Assembly: GCF_013386115.1 (NCBI RefSeq)
Contig: NZ_JACAOR010000019.1
Span: forward strand, 180,254-244,253
Source: Pseudomonas gingeri
Lineage (GTDB): Bacteria; Pseudomonadota; Gammaproteobacteria; Pseudomonadales; Pseudomonadaceae
Reading direction: 5' to 3'
Length of the DNA stretch: 64,000 bases
The notes under the pieces are model-generated. The model worked only from the letters and a program-made list of their open reading frames with translations, had not been told where the DNA came from and made no database searches. Positions 34,051 to 43,405 of the stretch are shown here, in pieces. Within the stretch, counting starts at the first letter, position 1. Each line of letters opens with the position of its first letter. The position numbers and the translations under genes were made by a program.

Positions 34051-34761
34051 TTACAGCGGTACGCCCAGGCGATTGGCGACTTCTTCGTAGGCTTCGATGA
34101 CGTCACCGAGGCCCTGGCGGAAGCGGTCCTTGTCCATCTTCTTGCGGGTTTCCTTGTCCCACAGGCGGCAACCGTCCGGGCTGAACTCGTCACCCAGGAC
34201 GATCTGGCCGTGGAATACGCCGAACTCCAGCTTGAAGTCCACCAGCAGCAGGCCGGCGTCGTCGAACAGCTTGCTCAGCACTTCGTTGACCTTGAGCGAC
34301 AGTTCCTTCATGCGGACCAGTTGCTCGGCGGTGCCCCAACCGAACGCCACGACGTGGGATTCGTTGATGAACGGGTCGCCCTTGGCGTCGTCCTTGAGGA
34401 ACAGCTCGAAGGTGTAAGGGTTGAGCTTCAGACCTTCCTCGACACCCAGGCGCTTGACCAGGCTACCGGCCGCGTAGTTACGCACCACGCATTCCACCGG
34501 GATCATGTCGAGCTTCTTCACCAGGCACTCGTTGTCGCCCAGCAGCTTGTCGAATTGGGTCGGCACGCCGGCTTCTTCGAGTTTCTGCATGATGAAGGCG
34601 TTGAACTTGTTGTTCACCATGCCCTTGCGGTCGAGCTGTTCGATGCGCTTGCCGTCGAACGCCGAGGTGTCGTTGCGAAACAGCAGGATCAAGCGGTCGG
34701 CGTCGTCGGTCTTGTATACCGACTTGGCTTTGCCGCGGTAGAGTTCTTCACGTTTTTCCAT
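34051..34761 (-). CDS. purC: SAICAR synthetase
   Basis: A 236-residue phosphoribosylaminoimidazole-succinocarboxamide synthase of purine synthesis. The start reads MEKREELYRGKAKSVYKTDD, and later FDKLLGDNECLVKKLDMIPV, ECVVRNYAAGSLVKR and LVDFKLEFGVF. The length is that of the bacterial enzyme. GGAG precedes the ATG. It is last in the dapA-bamC-MBL-purC gene row. Confidence 0.96.
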   Translation of the reverse strand: MEKREELYRGKAKSVYKTDDADRLILLFRNDTSAFDGKRIEQLDRKGMVNNKFNAFIMQKLEEAGVPTQFDKLLGDNECLVKKLDMIPVECVVRNYAAGSLVKRLGVEEGLKLNPYTFELFLKDDAKGDPFINESHVVAFGWGTAEQLVRMKELSLKVNEVLSKLFDDAGLLLVDFKLEFGVFHGQIVLGDEFSPDGCRLWDKETRKKMDKDRFRQGLGDVIEAYEEVANRLGVPL

Positions 34762-34789
34762 GATGGGCTCCGCTTGTTAAGTTGTTGGG

Positions 34790-35548
34790 CTAGGCGATAT
34801 GTCGCCAGTCGAGCCCTGAATCTTGATCGGCCAGTTGCAGCCAGTCCGGGTCGCACCCGAGGGTGTCGACAAAACATTGCCGGGCCAGCTGCGGCAGGTT
34901 GTTCTTGCTGCTCAGGTGGGCCAGCACCAGGTGTTGCAGGTCTTGCCAGCCCAACTCGGCCACCAGGCTTGCGGCCTGGTGGTTGTTCAGATGTCCCAGT
35001 TCACCACCGACCCGCTGCTTGAGGAAGGTCGGGTAATGCCCCCGCGCCAGGCGGTCCCGGCAATGATTGGCCTCGACCATCAACGCATCGAGGCCACTGT
35101 AGCTGTCCATGACGCTTGCACAATACGATCCCAGGTCGGTCAGCAGGCCGAAACGCCGCTGGCCGTCATCGAACACATACTGCGTCGGCTCCAGGGCGTC
35201 GTGGGCCACGGCAACCACATCGATGGCCAGCGCGCCGACCTGCAACCGCTCGCCGCCCGCCACGAAACCCGCGGGCTCGATGGGCTTGCGCATCCCGCGC
35301 AAGGTCCCGCGACTGAGATACACCGGTAGATTGTAGCGCCGAGACAGCAAACCCACGCCATGCACGTGGTCGGCATGTTCGTGGGTCACCAGGATCGCGC
35401 TCAGTTGCGCCGGACTCATGTCCAGGCGTGCCAGGCGCCGCTCGGTTTCACGCAGGGAGAAACCGCAGTCGACCAGCACGCAGGTATCGCCACTGGCTAT
35501 CAGCGTGCCGTTCCCCTGGCTACCACTGCCGAGAACGGCAAAACGCAT
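34790..35548 (-). CDS. Metallo-beta-lactamase fold hydrolase (YycJ/PhnP-like)
   Basis: A 252-residue MBL-fold protein. It starts MRFAVLGSGSQGNGTLIASG and has the metal motif LVTHEHADHVHGVG, plus later HLNNHQAASLVAELGW and VLAHLSSKNN. This resembles the YycJ/WalJ or cyclic phosphodiesterase branch. Substrate unknown. It is placed between bamC (5 nt away) and purC (28 nt away), an order also seen in other pseudomonads. Confidence 0.87.
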   Translation of the reverse strand: MRFAVLGSGSQGNGTLIASGDTCVLVDCGFSLRETERRLARLDMSPAQLSAILVTHEHADHVHGVGLLSRRYNLPVYLSRGTLRGMRKPIEPAGFVAGGERLQVGALAIDVVAVAHDALEPTQYVFDDGQRRFGLLTDLGSYCASVMDSYSGLDALMVEANHCRDRLARGHYPTFLKQRVGGELGHLNNHQAASLVAELGWQDLQHLVLAHLSSKNNLPQLARQCFVDTLGCDPDWLQLADQDSGLDWRHIA

Positions 35549-35553
35549 GGCAA

Positions 35554-36666
35554 TCAGCCCAGGTTGTCTTGAATCACGCCCAACACCTTGCGCGCGACAT
35601 CGGCCGGCGCCACGGTGTTGATGTCCTTCTCGACAGTCACCTGCACGTTGTCGCCGACCTTGCTCAGGCGAACCTGGTAACGCTCGGCACGGGCTTCGAT
35701 TTCTTCCTTGGCCGGCTTGCTGCCGAAGAGTTTGCCGAAGAAGCCAGGCTCTTCGTTTTTCTTCTCGGCTTTTTCCGCCAGGTTGATGTAGTACAGGCCC
35801 AGGCTGCGGTTGATGTCTTCAACGCGCCATTCGCCCTGCTCCAGCGCGCGGCCGACGCTCGACCAGGCACGGTCGAGGTCTTCGCCGACGTTGAGCACCG
35901 GGTTGCCGCTGCCGTCCTGGCTCAGGCTGACACGGCTCGGGGTGTCGAAATCGCGGGCTGCCAGCAGGGACACCGAACCGCCCTTCTCGGCGCTGCGGCT
36001 CATGCTGGACAGCATTTCGTCGATCAGGATCGAGTCGCGACCGATATTGACCGAACGCGCGGTGAAGTCGACGTTCGCGGTGCTGCCAGCCGGACGCTCG
36101 GCGCTGACGACGTAGATTTCGCTGCTGTTGCGCTGCACGCCCGGCTCGATACGAACCCGCACGCGCGCTTCGGTATCGGCGGAGTTGCCGGTGCCCAGGC
36201 GCTTGGCCATGTTCGCGGAGAGCTCGCTGGCAGGCTGCCAGGCCGTGGTGAATTCACCGGTCTGCGGACGCTGGGAGTCGATACGGAAGCCGTTGTCCTG
36301 GAAGAACTGCATGGCCACCGGCCAGACCTCGGCCGGGGCGTGCTGGCCCATGATCCAGCTCGAGTCGCCGCTTTTCTGCAAGGTGTAGTCGCTGGCACTG
36401 GCCGCGGCCTGCAACGGCTGCGGACGCGGGACTTCGTACTCGCCCTTGACGGTTTCGGTGGCGACGTTGCGTGGAATCGGCAGCAGCGGGTCAAGGCGTT
36501 TGCTGGTGGTGACATCCGGCGGCAACTGCATGGCTGGCGTCTGTTGCGCCTCCAGGTAATCGCTGCCGCGGTCGCGGAAGTAACCTTCCGGGCCCCAGAT
36601 CCAGCCACAACCGCTGGTGCTGGAGATAATCAAGGCAAGTGCGGAAAGTCCGGCCAATCGCTTCAT
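35554..36666 (-). CDS. bamC: Outer membrane assembly lipoprotein BamC
   Basis: A 370-residue lipoprotein of the Bam complex that inserts beta-barrels into the outer membrane. The signal peptide with a lipobox-like end is MKRLAGLSALALIISSTSGC. An unstructured N-terminal part binds BamD in E. coli, and two helix-grip domains follow (VWPVAMQFFQDNGFRIDSQR). It follows dapA by 17 nt, as in most gammaproteobacteria. Confidence 0.92.
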   Translation of the reverse strand: MKRLAGLSALALIISSTSGCGWIWGPEGYFRDRGSDYLEAQQTPAMQLPPDVTTSKRLDPLLPIPRNVATETVKGEYEVPRPQPLQAAASASDYTLQKSGDSSWIMGQHAPAEVWPVAMQFFQDNGFRIDSQRPQTGEFTTAWQPASELSANMAKRLGTGNSADTEARVRVRIEPGVQRNSSEIYVVSAERPAGSTANVDFTARSVNIGRDSILIDEMLSSMSRSAEKGGSVSLLAARDFDTPSRVSLSQDGSGNPVLNVGEDLDRAWSSVGRALEQGEWRVEDINRSLGLYYINLAEKAEKKNEEPGFFGKLFGSKPAKEEIEARAERYQVRLSKVGDNVQVTVEKDINTVAPADVARKVLGVIQDNLG

Positions 36667-36683
36667 GCGGTGTATTTCCTCAA

Positions 36684-37562
36684 TTAAACCAGGACGCCGG
36701 ACTGGCGCATGGCCTGCCGCAGCGGTTCGTGACTCGGGGTGCTGAGCCAGGTGAGCGGCAGACGGATACCGTCCGGCATCAGGCCCATCTCATGCAGCGC
36801 CCATTTCACGGGGATAGGGTTGGATTCGATGAACAGGGTCTTGTTCAGCGGCATCAGTTTCTGGTGGATCGCCCGGGCGGTGACGGCATCGCCACGCATC
36901 GCGGCGGCACACAGCTCGCTCATGTCACGCGGGGCGACGTTGGCGGTCACCGAGATGTTGCCCTTGCCGCCGAGCAGGATCAGCTCGACCGCGGTGGCGT
37001 CATCGCCGGAATAGACCAGGAAGTCGCTGCTCACGCCGGCCAGGATCGCCTTGGCACGGTCCAGGTCGCCGGTGGCTTCCTTGATCCCGATGATGTTCGG
37101 CACGGTCGACAGGCGGATCACGGTCTCGGCCTGCATGTCGCAAGCGGTACGGCCCGGCACGTTGTAGAGGATCTGCGGGATATCGACGGCTTCGGCGATG
37201 GTGCGGAAATGCTGGTACAGGCCTTCCTGGGTCGGCTTGTTGTAGTACGGGGTCACCAGCAGGCAGGCGTCGGCGCCGGCGGTTTTCGCGTTGGTGGTCA
37301 GTTCGATCGCTTCACGCGTCGAGTTGGCGCCCGTGCCGGCGATCACCGGGATGCGCCCGGCCACCTGGTCGACCACGCGACGAATCACTTCGATGTGTTC
37401 GTGTACGTCAAGGGTAGCCGACTCACCTGTGGTGCCGACCGCGACAATGGCGTTGGTGCCGTTTTGCAGGTGGAAGTCCACCAGTTTGCTCAGGCTGTCC
37501 CAGTCAAGACGACCCTGTGCATCCATGGGTGTGACCAGTGCCACCATACTGCCCGCAATCAT
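36684..37562 (-). CDS. dapA: 4-hydroxy-tetrahydrodipicolinate synthase
   Basis: A 292-residue DapA that condenses aspartate semialdehyde and pyruvate for lysine and cell-wall synthesis. It starts MIAGSMVALVTPMDAQGRLD; VGTTGESATLDVHEH holds the active-site threonine region, YYNKPTQEGLYQHFR the tyrosine, and IIGIKEATGDL the Schiff-base lysine. The ATG at 37562 gives the usual length and is preferred to 37610. Confidence 0.96.
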   Translation of the reverse strand: MIAGSMVALVTPMDAQGRLDWDSLSKLVDFHLQNGTNAIVAVGTTGESATLDVHEHIEVIRRVVDQVAGRIPVIAGTGANSTREAIELTTNAKTAGADACLLVTPYYNKPTQEGLYQHFRTIAEAVDIPQILYNVPGRTACDMQAETVIRLSTVPNIIGIKEATGDLDRAKAILAGVSSDFLVYSGDDATAVELILLGGKGNISVTANVAPRDMSELCAAAMRGDAVTARAIHQKLMPLNKTLFIESNPIPVKWALHEMGLMPDGIRLPLTWLSTPSHEPLRQAMRQSGVLV

Positions 37563-37889
37563 GCAACCGCTCCTGCCGGAAAAAGAGAGCGGTAATGGTA
37601 CTGGCGCCATCAGCCTTGTACAAGCGAAGTACTCGCCATGAGCATTCCCCTTGGCGCTGCTTTTCGCTACCCTTCAGACTTTGATCGGTACTGAGTCAGT
37701 CACGTGCCGGGTTCCAGCCTCCCTTTTCGCTGCCCGAAACCCGATCCAGCCTTGCCATTGCCCGCTCTCGCCCGTGCCTGAGCCCGGCGCAAGCGTTCGA
37801 TCCGCGGCTAGGTCAATGATCGGCGAACACCAGAACCCGACCCGCGACGCCCCTGTCGTACCGACCGCTCATCGCTTTAGGAATGCTGC
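37563..37889. other. 327-bp divergent dapA/gcvR promoter region
   Basis: I see no gene, RNA or strong palindrome in this gap. It must hold the promoters of both the dapA row and the gcvR-like gene. Confidence 0.5.
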
Positions 37890-38450
37890 ATGTCCACCCC
37901 CACAGTCCGCGAACAATTCCTTGTCATCAGTGCCCTCGGCGCCAACCCCATGGAGCTGACCAACGTCCTGTGCCGCGCCAGCCATGAAAATCGCTGCGCC
38001 GTCGTGACCTCACGCCTGACCCGCCACGGCGAGTACAGTGCGCTGGTCCTGCAGATTTCCGGCAGCTGGGATGCCCTGGCCCGCCTCGAAGCCGGCCTGC
38101 CGAACCTGGCGAAGAAGCATGCCTTCATCGTCAGCGTGGTCCGCAGCGGCGCCCTGGAAAGCCGTCCCCAGGCACTGCCGTACGTCGCCTATGTCAGTTC
38201 GGCCTACCGCTCGGACATCATCAACGAGCTGTGCCAGTTCTTCATCGACCACAACGTCGAGCTGGAGAACCTCACCTGCGATACCTACCTGGCACCGCAG
38301 ACCGGCGGCACCATGCTCAATGCCACCTTTACCGTGACCCTGCCGGCCGGCGTGCAGATCAGTTGGTTGCGCGACCAGTTCCTGGATTTCGCCGACGCGA
38401 TGAACCTCGACGCGCTGATCGAACCGTGGCGCCCACAAAACCCCATGTAA
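37890..38450 (+). CDS. gcvR: GcvR-like ACT-domain regulator
   Basis: A 186-residue protein of two ACT-type domains: REQFLVISALGANPMELTNV at the start and PYVAYVSSAYRSDIINELCQ in the second half. GcvR proteins restrain GcvA and glycine-cleavage genes in enteric bacteria; here only similarity and the conserved location next to bcp support the name. It is 9 nt upstream of bcp. Confidence 0.82.
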   Translation: MSTPTVREQFLVISALGANPMELTNVLCRASHENRCAVVTSRLTRHGEYSALVLQISGSWDALARLEAGLPNLAKKHAFIVSVVRSGALESRPQALPYVAYVSSAYRSDIINELCQFFIDHNVELENLTCDTYLAPQTGGTMLNATFTVTLPAGVQISWLRDQFLDFADAMNLDALIEPWRPQNPM

Positions 38451-38459
38451 GGAGCCAGC

Positions 38460-38933
38460 ATGGCCGTTGTCATCAATGAAGCCGTAACCGATTTCCAGGC
38501 CCCGGCCACCAACGGGCAGACCGTCAGCCTCGCCGATCTCAAGGGCAAGCAGGTGGTGATCTACTTCTATCCGAAGGACAGCACCCCCGGCTGCACCACC
38601 GAAGGCCAGGGCTTTCGTGACCAGTACGCCGCGTTCCAGGCCGCCAACACCGAGATCTTCGGTATTTCGCGCGACAGCCTGAAGTCCCACGAGAACTTCA
38701 AGGGCAAGCAGGAGTTTCCGTTCGAGCTGATCAGCGACAAGGACGAAGCCATCTGCCAGCTGTTCGACGTGATCAAGCTGAAGAAGCTGTACGGCAAGGA
38801 ATACCTGGGCGTCGACCGCAGCACGTTCCTGATCGATGCCAAAGGCGTGTTGCGCCAGGAATGGCGCGGCGTGAAGGTGCCGGGCCATGTGGATGCGGTG
38901 CTGGCCGCGGCACAGGCGCTGAACAAGGCCTGA
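38460..38933 (+). CDS. bcp: Peroxiredoxin Bcp
   Basis: A 157-residue thiol peroxidase. The peroxidatic C45 is in KDSTPGCTTEGQGFRD. Position 50, which is Cys in E. coli Bcp, is Gln here, so the usual resolving Cys is missing. A later Cys (AICQLFDVIKL) could resolve instead, as in alpha3-type Bcp. The start is the ATG at 38460. It shares a transcript with gcvR. Confidence 0.92.
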   Translation: MAVVINEAVTDFQAPATNGQTVSLADLKGKQVVIYFYPKDSTPGCTTEGQGFRDQYAAFQAANTEIFGISRDSLKSHENFKGKQEFPFELISDKDEAICQLFDVIKLKKLYGKEYLGVDRSTFLIDAKGVLRQEWRGVKVPGHVDAVLAAAQALNKA

Positions 38934-38964
38934 AGTACGCCCTACCCTTTAGGAGTCGGGCGTG

Positions 38965-39053
38965 TGTGGGAGCAGGCTTGTGTGGGAGCGGGCTTGCCCG
39001 CGAAGAGGCCCCTGAGACCGCTGAAGAGCTTCGCGGGCAAGCCCGCTCCCACA
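38965..39053. repeat. REP doublet with extra half copy
   Basis: TGTGGGAGCAGGCT (38965-38978) precedes the full unit TGTGGGAGCGGGCTTGCCCG (from 38980, stem to 39004). Its inverted partner, CTTCGCGGGCAAGCCCGCTC plus CCACA, ends at 39053. The two 25-base arms match exactly. It lies between convergent bcp and perM. Confidence 0.9.
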
Positions 39054-39107
39054 AAGGGGCTTTCCAGCAGGCTCAGTGCCCACGGCCCTCCCCCTGAAAA
39101 CGCCGCC

Positions 39108-40178
39108 CTACAGCAGCGGCGCCACCATCGGTTCCTTGCGCGGCCAGGCATCGAGCACCGCCTTGAACAGGGTCGCCAGGGGGATCGCGAAGAACACGCC
39201 CCAGAAGCCCCACAACCCGCCAAACAGCAGGACTGCGCAGATAATCGCCACCGGGTGCAGGTTCACCGCCTCGGAGAACAGCAGCGGCACCAGCACGTTG
39301 CCATCCAGGGTCTGGATGATCCCGTAGACCGCCATCAGGTAGATGAACTGGTCGCTCCAGCCCCACTGGAACAGCGCGATCAGCATCACCGGCACCGTCA
39401 CCACCACCGCGCCGACATAGGGCACGACCACCGACAGGCCCACCAGCAAGGCCAGCAGGGCGGCGTAGTTGAGTCCCAGGGCGACAAAGGCGACATAGGT
39501 CACCCCGCCACAGATGATGATCTCGATCACCTTGCCGCGGATGTAGTTGGCGATCTGCCGGTTCATTTCCTCCGCCACCCGGGTGATCAGCGCCCGCTCC
39601 CGGGGCAGGTAGCCACGGACCCAGTCGCGGATAGTCGCCCGGTCCTTGAGGAAGAAGAACACCAGGATCGGCACCAGCACCAGGTAGATCATGATATTGA
39701 CCAGCAACGGCAGGCTGGACAGGGAAAACGTCAGCGCCCACTGGCCAAACTTGCCGATTTCCCCGCGCGCCACTTCGATCGCCTGCAGCACCTGCTCGTC
39801 GGACACCAGGTGCGGATAGCGCTCGGGCAGCAACAGCAGCAACGACTGCCACTTGGCCAACATCCCCGGCAGTTCGTTGAACAGCGTGATCAACTGGTGC
39901 CAGAGCAGCGGCACCACCACCAGCATGAACAGCAGCAGGCCGCCCATGAACAGCGCGAACACCAGGCCAACCGCCGCCGCGCCCGGCAGGCGCATGCGCT
40001 CCAGGCCGAACACCAGCCCCTGCATCAGGTAGGCGAGGACCATCCCGGCCAATACCGGGGCGAGCATCTTGCCGAGGGTCAGCACGGCAGTGAACGCCAG
40101 GAACAACAGGACCGCCAATACCACCGCTTCCTCATCGGAGAAATAGCGCTGGATCCAGTCTCGTAACACCTTGAACAT
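39108..40178 (-). CDS. perM: AI-2E (PerM) family membrane transporter
   Basis: A 356-residue polytopic protein with about eight helices. Conserved C-terminal text is VVPYVGAVVVTVPVMLIALF, and then LLFGGLWGFWGVFFAIPLAT, typical of PerM/TqsA-like proteins. The ATG at 40178 has AAGGA six bases upstream. Members export diverse solutes or act in permeation; autoinducer-2 transport is not implied. It is downstream of the tusA-like gene. Confidence 0.85.
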   Translation of the reverse strand: MFKVLRDWIQRYFSDEEAVVLAVLLFLAFTAVLTLGKMLAPVLAGMVLAYLMQGLVFGLERMRLPGAAAVGLVFALFMGGLLLFMLVVVPLLWHQLITLFNELPGMLAKWQSLLLLLPERYPHLVSDEQVLQAIEVARGEIGKFGQWALTFSLSSLPLLVNIMIYLVLVPILVFFFLKDRATIRDWVRGYLPRERALITRVAEEMNRQIANYIRGKVIEIIICGGVTYVAFVALGLNYAALLALLVGLSVVVPYVGAVVVTVPVMLIALFQWGWSDQFIYLMAVYGIIQTLDGNVLVPLLFSEAVNLHPVAIICAVLLFGGLWGFWGVFFAIPLATLFKAVLDAWPRKEPMVAPLL

Positions 40179-40221
40179 CAATATTCCTTAAAAAATCGAC
40201 GACGACGCTGAGACCGCGCCA

Positions 40222-40461
40222 TCAGGCCTTGCGCAGCCAGTAACGATAGACCCCGGCCTCTTCCTCTTCACGCAACAGCGCATGCCCGGCGAGTTTGGCG
40301 AAGGTGCGGAAGTCGCGCTGCGAGCCGGCGTCGGTGGCGATGACCTTGAGCACGGCGCCGCTGGCCAGGCGATTGAGCTCCAGCTTGGCCTTGAGCAACG
40401 GCAGCGGGCAATTCAGGCCACTGGCGTCCAGCTCGGCGTCATACTCTACAGCGTCGGTCAT
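40222..40461 (-). CDS. TusA-family sulfur carrier
   Basis: A 79-residue TusA/SirA fold with the active-site motif LNCPLPLLKAKLELN, whose Cys carries persulfide. The ATG at 40461 (MTDAVEYDAELDASG) has GGAG seven bases upstream, shortening the frame from 40518. In P. aeruginosa the equivalent protein at this position affects sulfur and molybdenum homeostasis, as I recall. It is close to perM on the same strand and divergent from bepA. Confidence 0.88.
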   Translation of the reverse strand: MTDAVEYDAELDASGLNCPLPLLKAKLELNRLASGAVLKVIATDAGSQRDFRTFAKLAGHALLREEEEAGVYRYWLRKA

Positions 40462-40589
40462 TGCTTCACTCCTGGCGGCGCGCCGGGTCGGTTGTTCGAG
40501 CCGTCTAGGATACCCCAAGCGGTGCCACCTCTGGTCGTCTGCGTGGTGTGCGGCTACAGTAAGGGCTTTGCCGAACTAGAGCCCTGTGC

Positions 40590-42023
40590 ATGACTTTTCT
40601 GCGCCCCACCCTGTTGACGCTCGCCTGCCTGCTCGCCTCCCCCGGCTTCGCCGACGACCTGCCGTCACTCGGTGATGCCAGTTCCTCCATCGTCTCGCCC
40701 CAGCAGGAGTATCAACTGGGCCGCGCCTGGCTGAGCCTCCTGCGCAGCCAGGTCAAGCAACTGAACGACCCGCAGCTCAAGGACTACGTGGAAACCACGG
40801 TCTACAAGCTGGTGGAAACCAGCCAGGTGCAGGACCGGCGCCTGGAATTCATCCTGATCGACAGCAACCAGCTCAACGCCTTCGCCGCCCCCGGCGGGAT
40901 CATCGGGATCAACGGCGGCCTGTTCCTCAATGCCCAGACCGAAGGCGAATATGCCTCGGTACTGGCCCACGAACTCGCGCACTTGTCCCAGCGCCACTTC
41001 GCCCGTGGCGTGGAAGCCCAGCAACGCATGCAACTGCCGATGATGGCGGCGCTGCTCACCGGGATCATCGTGGCCGCCGCCGGTGGTGGCGACGCGGGCA
41101 TCGCGACCATTGCCGGGACCCAGGCCGCCGCCTTCCAGGAGAAACAGCGCTTCTCCCGGCAGAATGAACAGGAAGCCGACCGCATCGGCATTCTCAACCT
41201 GGAGAAGGCCGGCTACGACCCGCGCAACATGCCGACCATGTTCGAACGCCTGATGCGCATCTACCGCTTCGATGCCAAGCCGCCGGAATTCCTCCTGACC
41301 CACCCGGTCACCGAATCGCGGATCGCCGACACCCGCAACCGTGCCGAACAGGCCAAGCCCGGCGGCATCGAGGACAGCCTGCGTTATCAACTGATCCGCG
41401 CCCGCGTGATGCTCTCGTACGAGGACTCGCCGGGACTGGCGGCCAAGCGTTTCCGCGCCCAGCTGGACGAAAACCCCAAGTCCGATATTGCCCGTTACGG
41501 CCTGGCCATCGCACAGATCAAGGGCAGCCAGTTGAATGAAGCCCGGGAGAACCTCAAGCCGCTGCTGGCCAAGTCCCCCAACGAGGTCATCTACAACCTG
41601 GCGCAGATCGAGCTTGATATCAGCAGCGGCCACCTGCCCGATGCCGTGGCACGCACCGACCGCATGCTGGCGCTGTTTCCGGGCAACTACCCGCTGAGAC
41701 AGGTCAAGGTCGATCTGCTGGTCAAGCAGAACAAGCCGGCCGACGCTGAGAAGATCCTGGTGGACATGCTCAAGACCCGCTCGGAGGATCCGGATATCTG
41801 GTACCAGATCGCCGAAACCCGCGGCCAGGCCGGCAATATCATCGGCCTGCACCAGGCCCGGGCCGAGTATTTCGCCCTGGTCGGCGACTTCAAGCAGGCG
41901 ATCCAGCAGTTGGACTTCGCCAAGCGCCGCGCGCCGAACTTCCAGCTGGCCTCGCGCATCGATGCACGGCAGAAAGAGATGATCGACCAGGAACGCATGG
42001 TCAAGGACATGATGGGCGGTTAG
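40590..42023 (+). CDS. bepA: BepA-like M48 metalloprotease with TPR domain
   Basis: A 477-residue periplasmic protease/chaperone for outer-membrane proteins. A signal peptide (FLRPTLLTLACLLASPGFAD) precedes an M48 domain with HELAH in VLAHELAHLSQRHFARG and the third ligand in NEQEADRIG. The C-terminal half is TPR-like (YGLAIAQIKGSQLNEARENL). It is followed by a REP element and then convergent nadA. Confidence 0.9.
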   Translation: MTFLRPTLLTLACLLASPGFADDLPSLGDASSSIVSPQQEYQLGRAWLSLLRSQVKQLNDPQLKDYVETTVYKLVETSQVQDRRLEFILIDSNQLNAFAAPGGIIGINGGLFLNAQTEGEYASVLAHELAHLSQRHFARGVEAQQRMQLPMMAALLTGIIVAAAGGGDAGIATIAGTQAAAFQEKQRFSRQNEQEADRIGILNLEKAGYDPRNMPTMFERLMRIYRFDAKPPEFLLTHPVTESRIADTRNRAEQAKPGGIEDSLRYQLIRARVMLSYEDSPGLAAKRFRAQLDENPKSDIARYGLAIAQIKGSQLNEARENLKPLLAKSPNEVIYNLAQIELDISSGHLPDAVARTDRMLALFPGNYPLRQVKVDLLVKQNKPADAEKILVDMLKTRSEDPDIWYQIAETRGQAGNIIGLHQARAEYFALVGDFKQAIQQLDFAKRRAPNFQLASRIDARQKEMIDQERMVKDMMGG

Positions 42024-42039
42024 CGACCCGCTCCACAGG

Positions 42040-42088
42040 TGACGCAGAGCGTCACGGGCCGCGTTCCCACGCAGAGCGTGGGAACGAT
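42040..42088. repeat. REP element related to 3881-3987
   Basis: TGACGCAGAGCGTCA (42040-42054) is followed by a perfect dyad, GTTCCCACGC-AGA-GCGTGGGAAC (42063-42085), then GATC. It is half of the longer elements at 3881-3987 and 56541-56649. It lies between convergent bepA and nadA. Confidence 0.8.
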
Positions 42089-42098
42089 CAGCCAGTTA

Positions 42099-43157
42099 TC
42101 AGGCGTTGCCGCTCAGCTTCAGGCGCGCGGCCTGGGTGAAATCCAGCATGCGCTTGAGCGGACGAACCGCGCGGGGAACGATCGAAGGATCGACGAAGAT
42201 CTCGTTGCTGCCCTCGCGCAGGCACTGCAAGGTGCGCTCGAGGGTGTTCATGGCCATCCACGGGCAATGCGCGCAACTGCGGCACGCCGCGCCATTGCCG
42301 GCGGTCGGCGCTTCGACAAAGACCTTGTCCGGGCACAACTGCTGCATCTTGTAGAAGATGCCGCGGTCGGTGGCGACGATAAAGGTCTTGTTCGGCAAGG
42401 TCTGCGCGGCCTTGATCAACTGGCTGGTGGAACCGACCGCATCGGCGAGGTCGATCACCGACTCGGGGGATTCGGGGTGCACCAGGATCGCCGCATCGGG
42501 ATACAACGCCTTCATGTCTTCCAGCTGCTTGGACTTGAATTCCTCGTGGACGATGCAGGCACCGTCCCACAGCAGCATGTCGGCGCCGGTCTGCTTCTGG
42601 ATATAGCGTCCCAGGTGCTTGTCCGGTGCCCAGATGATCTTTTCGCCGTTATCCATCAGGCTTTCGACGATTTCCAGGGCGCAGCTGGAGGTCACCACCC
42701 AGTCGGCACGCGCCTTGACCGCCGCCGAGGTGTTGGCATACACCACCACCGTGCGCTCCGGGTGCTGGTCGCAGAAGGCGGAAAACTCGTCCACCGGGCA
42801 ACCCAGGTCCAGCGAGCAGGTCGCTTCCAGGGTCGGCATCAGGATGCGCTTTTCCGGGGTGAGGATCTTCGCCGTCTCGCCCATGAACCGCACGCCCGCC
42901 ACCAGCACGGTCTTGGCCGGGTGGGCGGCACCGAAACGGGCCATTTCCAGGGAGTCGGACACGCAGCCACCGGTTTCTTCGGCCAGGGCCTGAATCACCG
43001 GATCACAGTAGAAGTGGGCCACCAGCACCGCGTCCTGAGCCTTGAGCTCGGCGGCGATCTCGGCACGGAGGGTCGCCTCCTGCTCGGCACTCAAGGGTTT
43101 GGGCTGCTTGGCGTCGAGATGGGCTTGAACCAGAAGGCGTTCGGAAATCTGCGTCAT
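42099..43157 (-). CDS. nadA: Quinolinate synthase A
   Basis: A 352-residue 4Fe-4S enzyme that makes quinolinate for NAD. Cluster cysteines are in TLEATCSLDLGCPVDEF, TSSCALEIVES and CRSCAHCPWMAMNT. The substrate-binding text is AHFYCDPVIQALAEETGG. The ATG at 43157 (MTQISERLLVQAHLD) gives the usual length and is preferred to 43271. Confidence 0.95.
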   Translation of the reverse strand: MTQISERLLVQAHLDAKQPKPLSAEQEATLRAEIAAELKAQDAVLVAHFYCDPVIQALAEETGGCVSDSLEMARFGAAHPAKTVLVAGVRFMGETAKILTPEKRILMPTLEATCSLDLGCPVDEFSAFCDQHPERTVVVYANTSAAVKARADWVVTSSCALEIVESLMDNGEKIIWAPDKHLGRYIQKQTGADMLLWDGACIVHEEFKSKQLEDMKALYPDAAILVHPESPESVIDLADAVGSTSQLIKAAQTLPNKTFIVATDRGIFYKMQQLCPDKVFVEAPTAGNGAACRSCAHCPWMAMNTLERTLQCLREGSNEIFVDPSIVPRAVRPLKRMLDFTQAARLKLSGNA

Positions 43158-43405
43158 GTTCGCAAGACCTGCAAGCGCGTGAGCGCGAAAGTCGAGTATA
43201 CCCCGGCCCCTGACTCTTTCCGAGGCAGGATATTTAGTTGTAGCGCGCGGCGACCGGGAAAGTGAATCCATCAGGCATGGAGTGCTTTTCAGCGCCGCAA
43301 GGCTACAGAATATCCAATGGATTCAAAAGATTATTCTGACCTTCGGACACGCGGGGGCAACTCGATGGATAATCCGCTCATTGACGAGACGTGGGACAGT
43401 AACCG

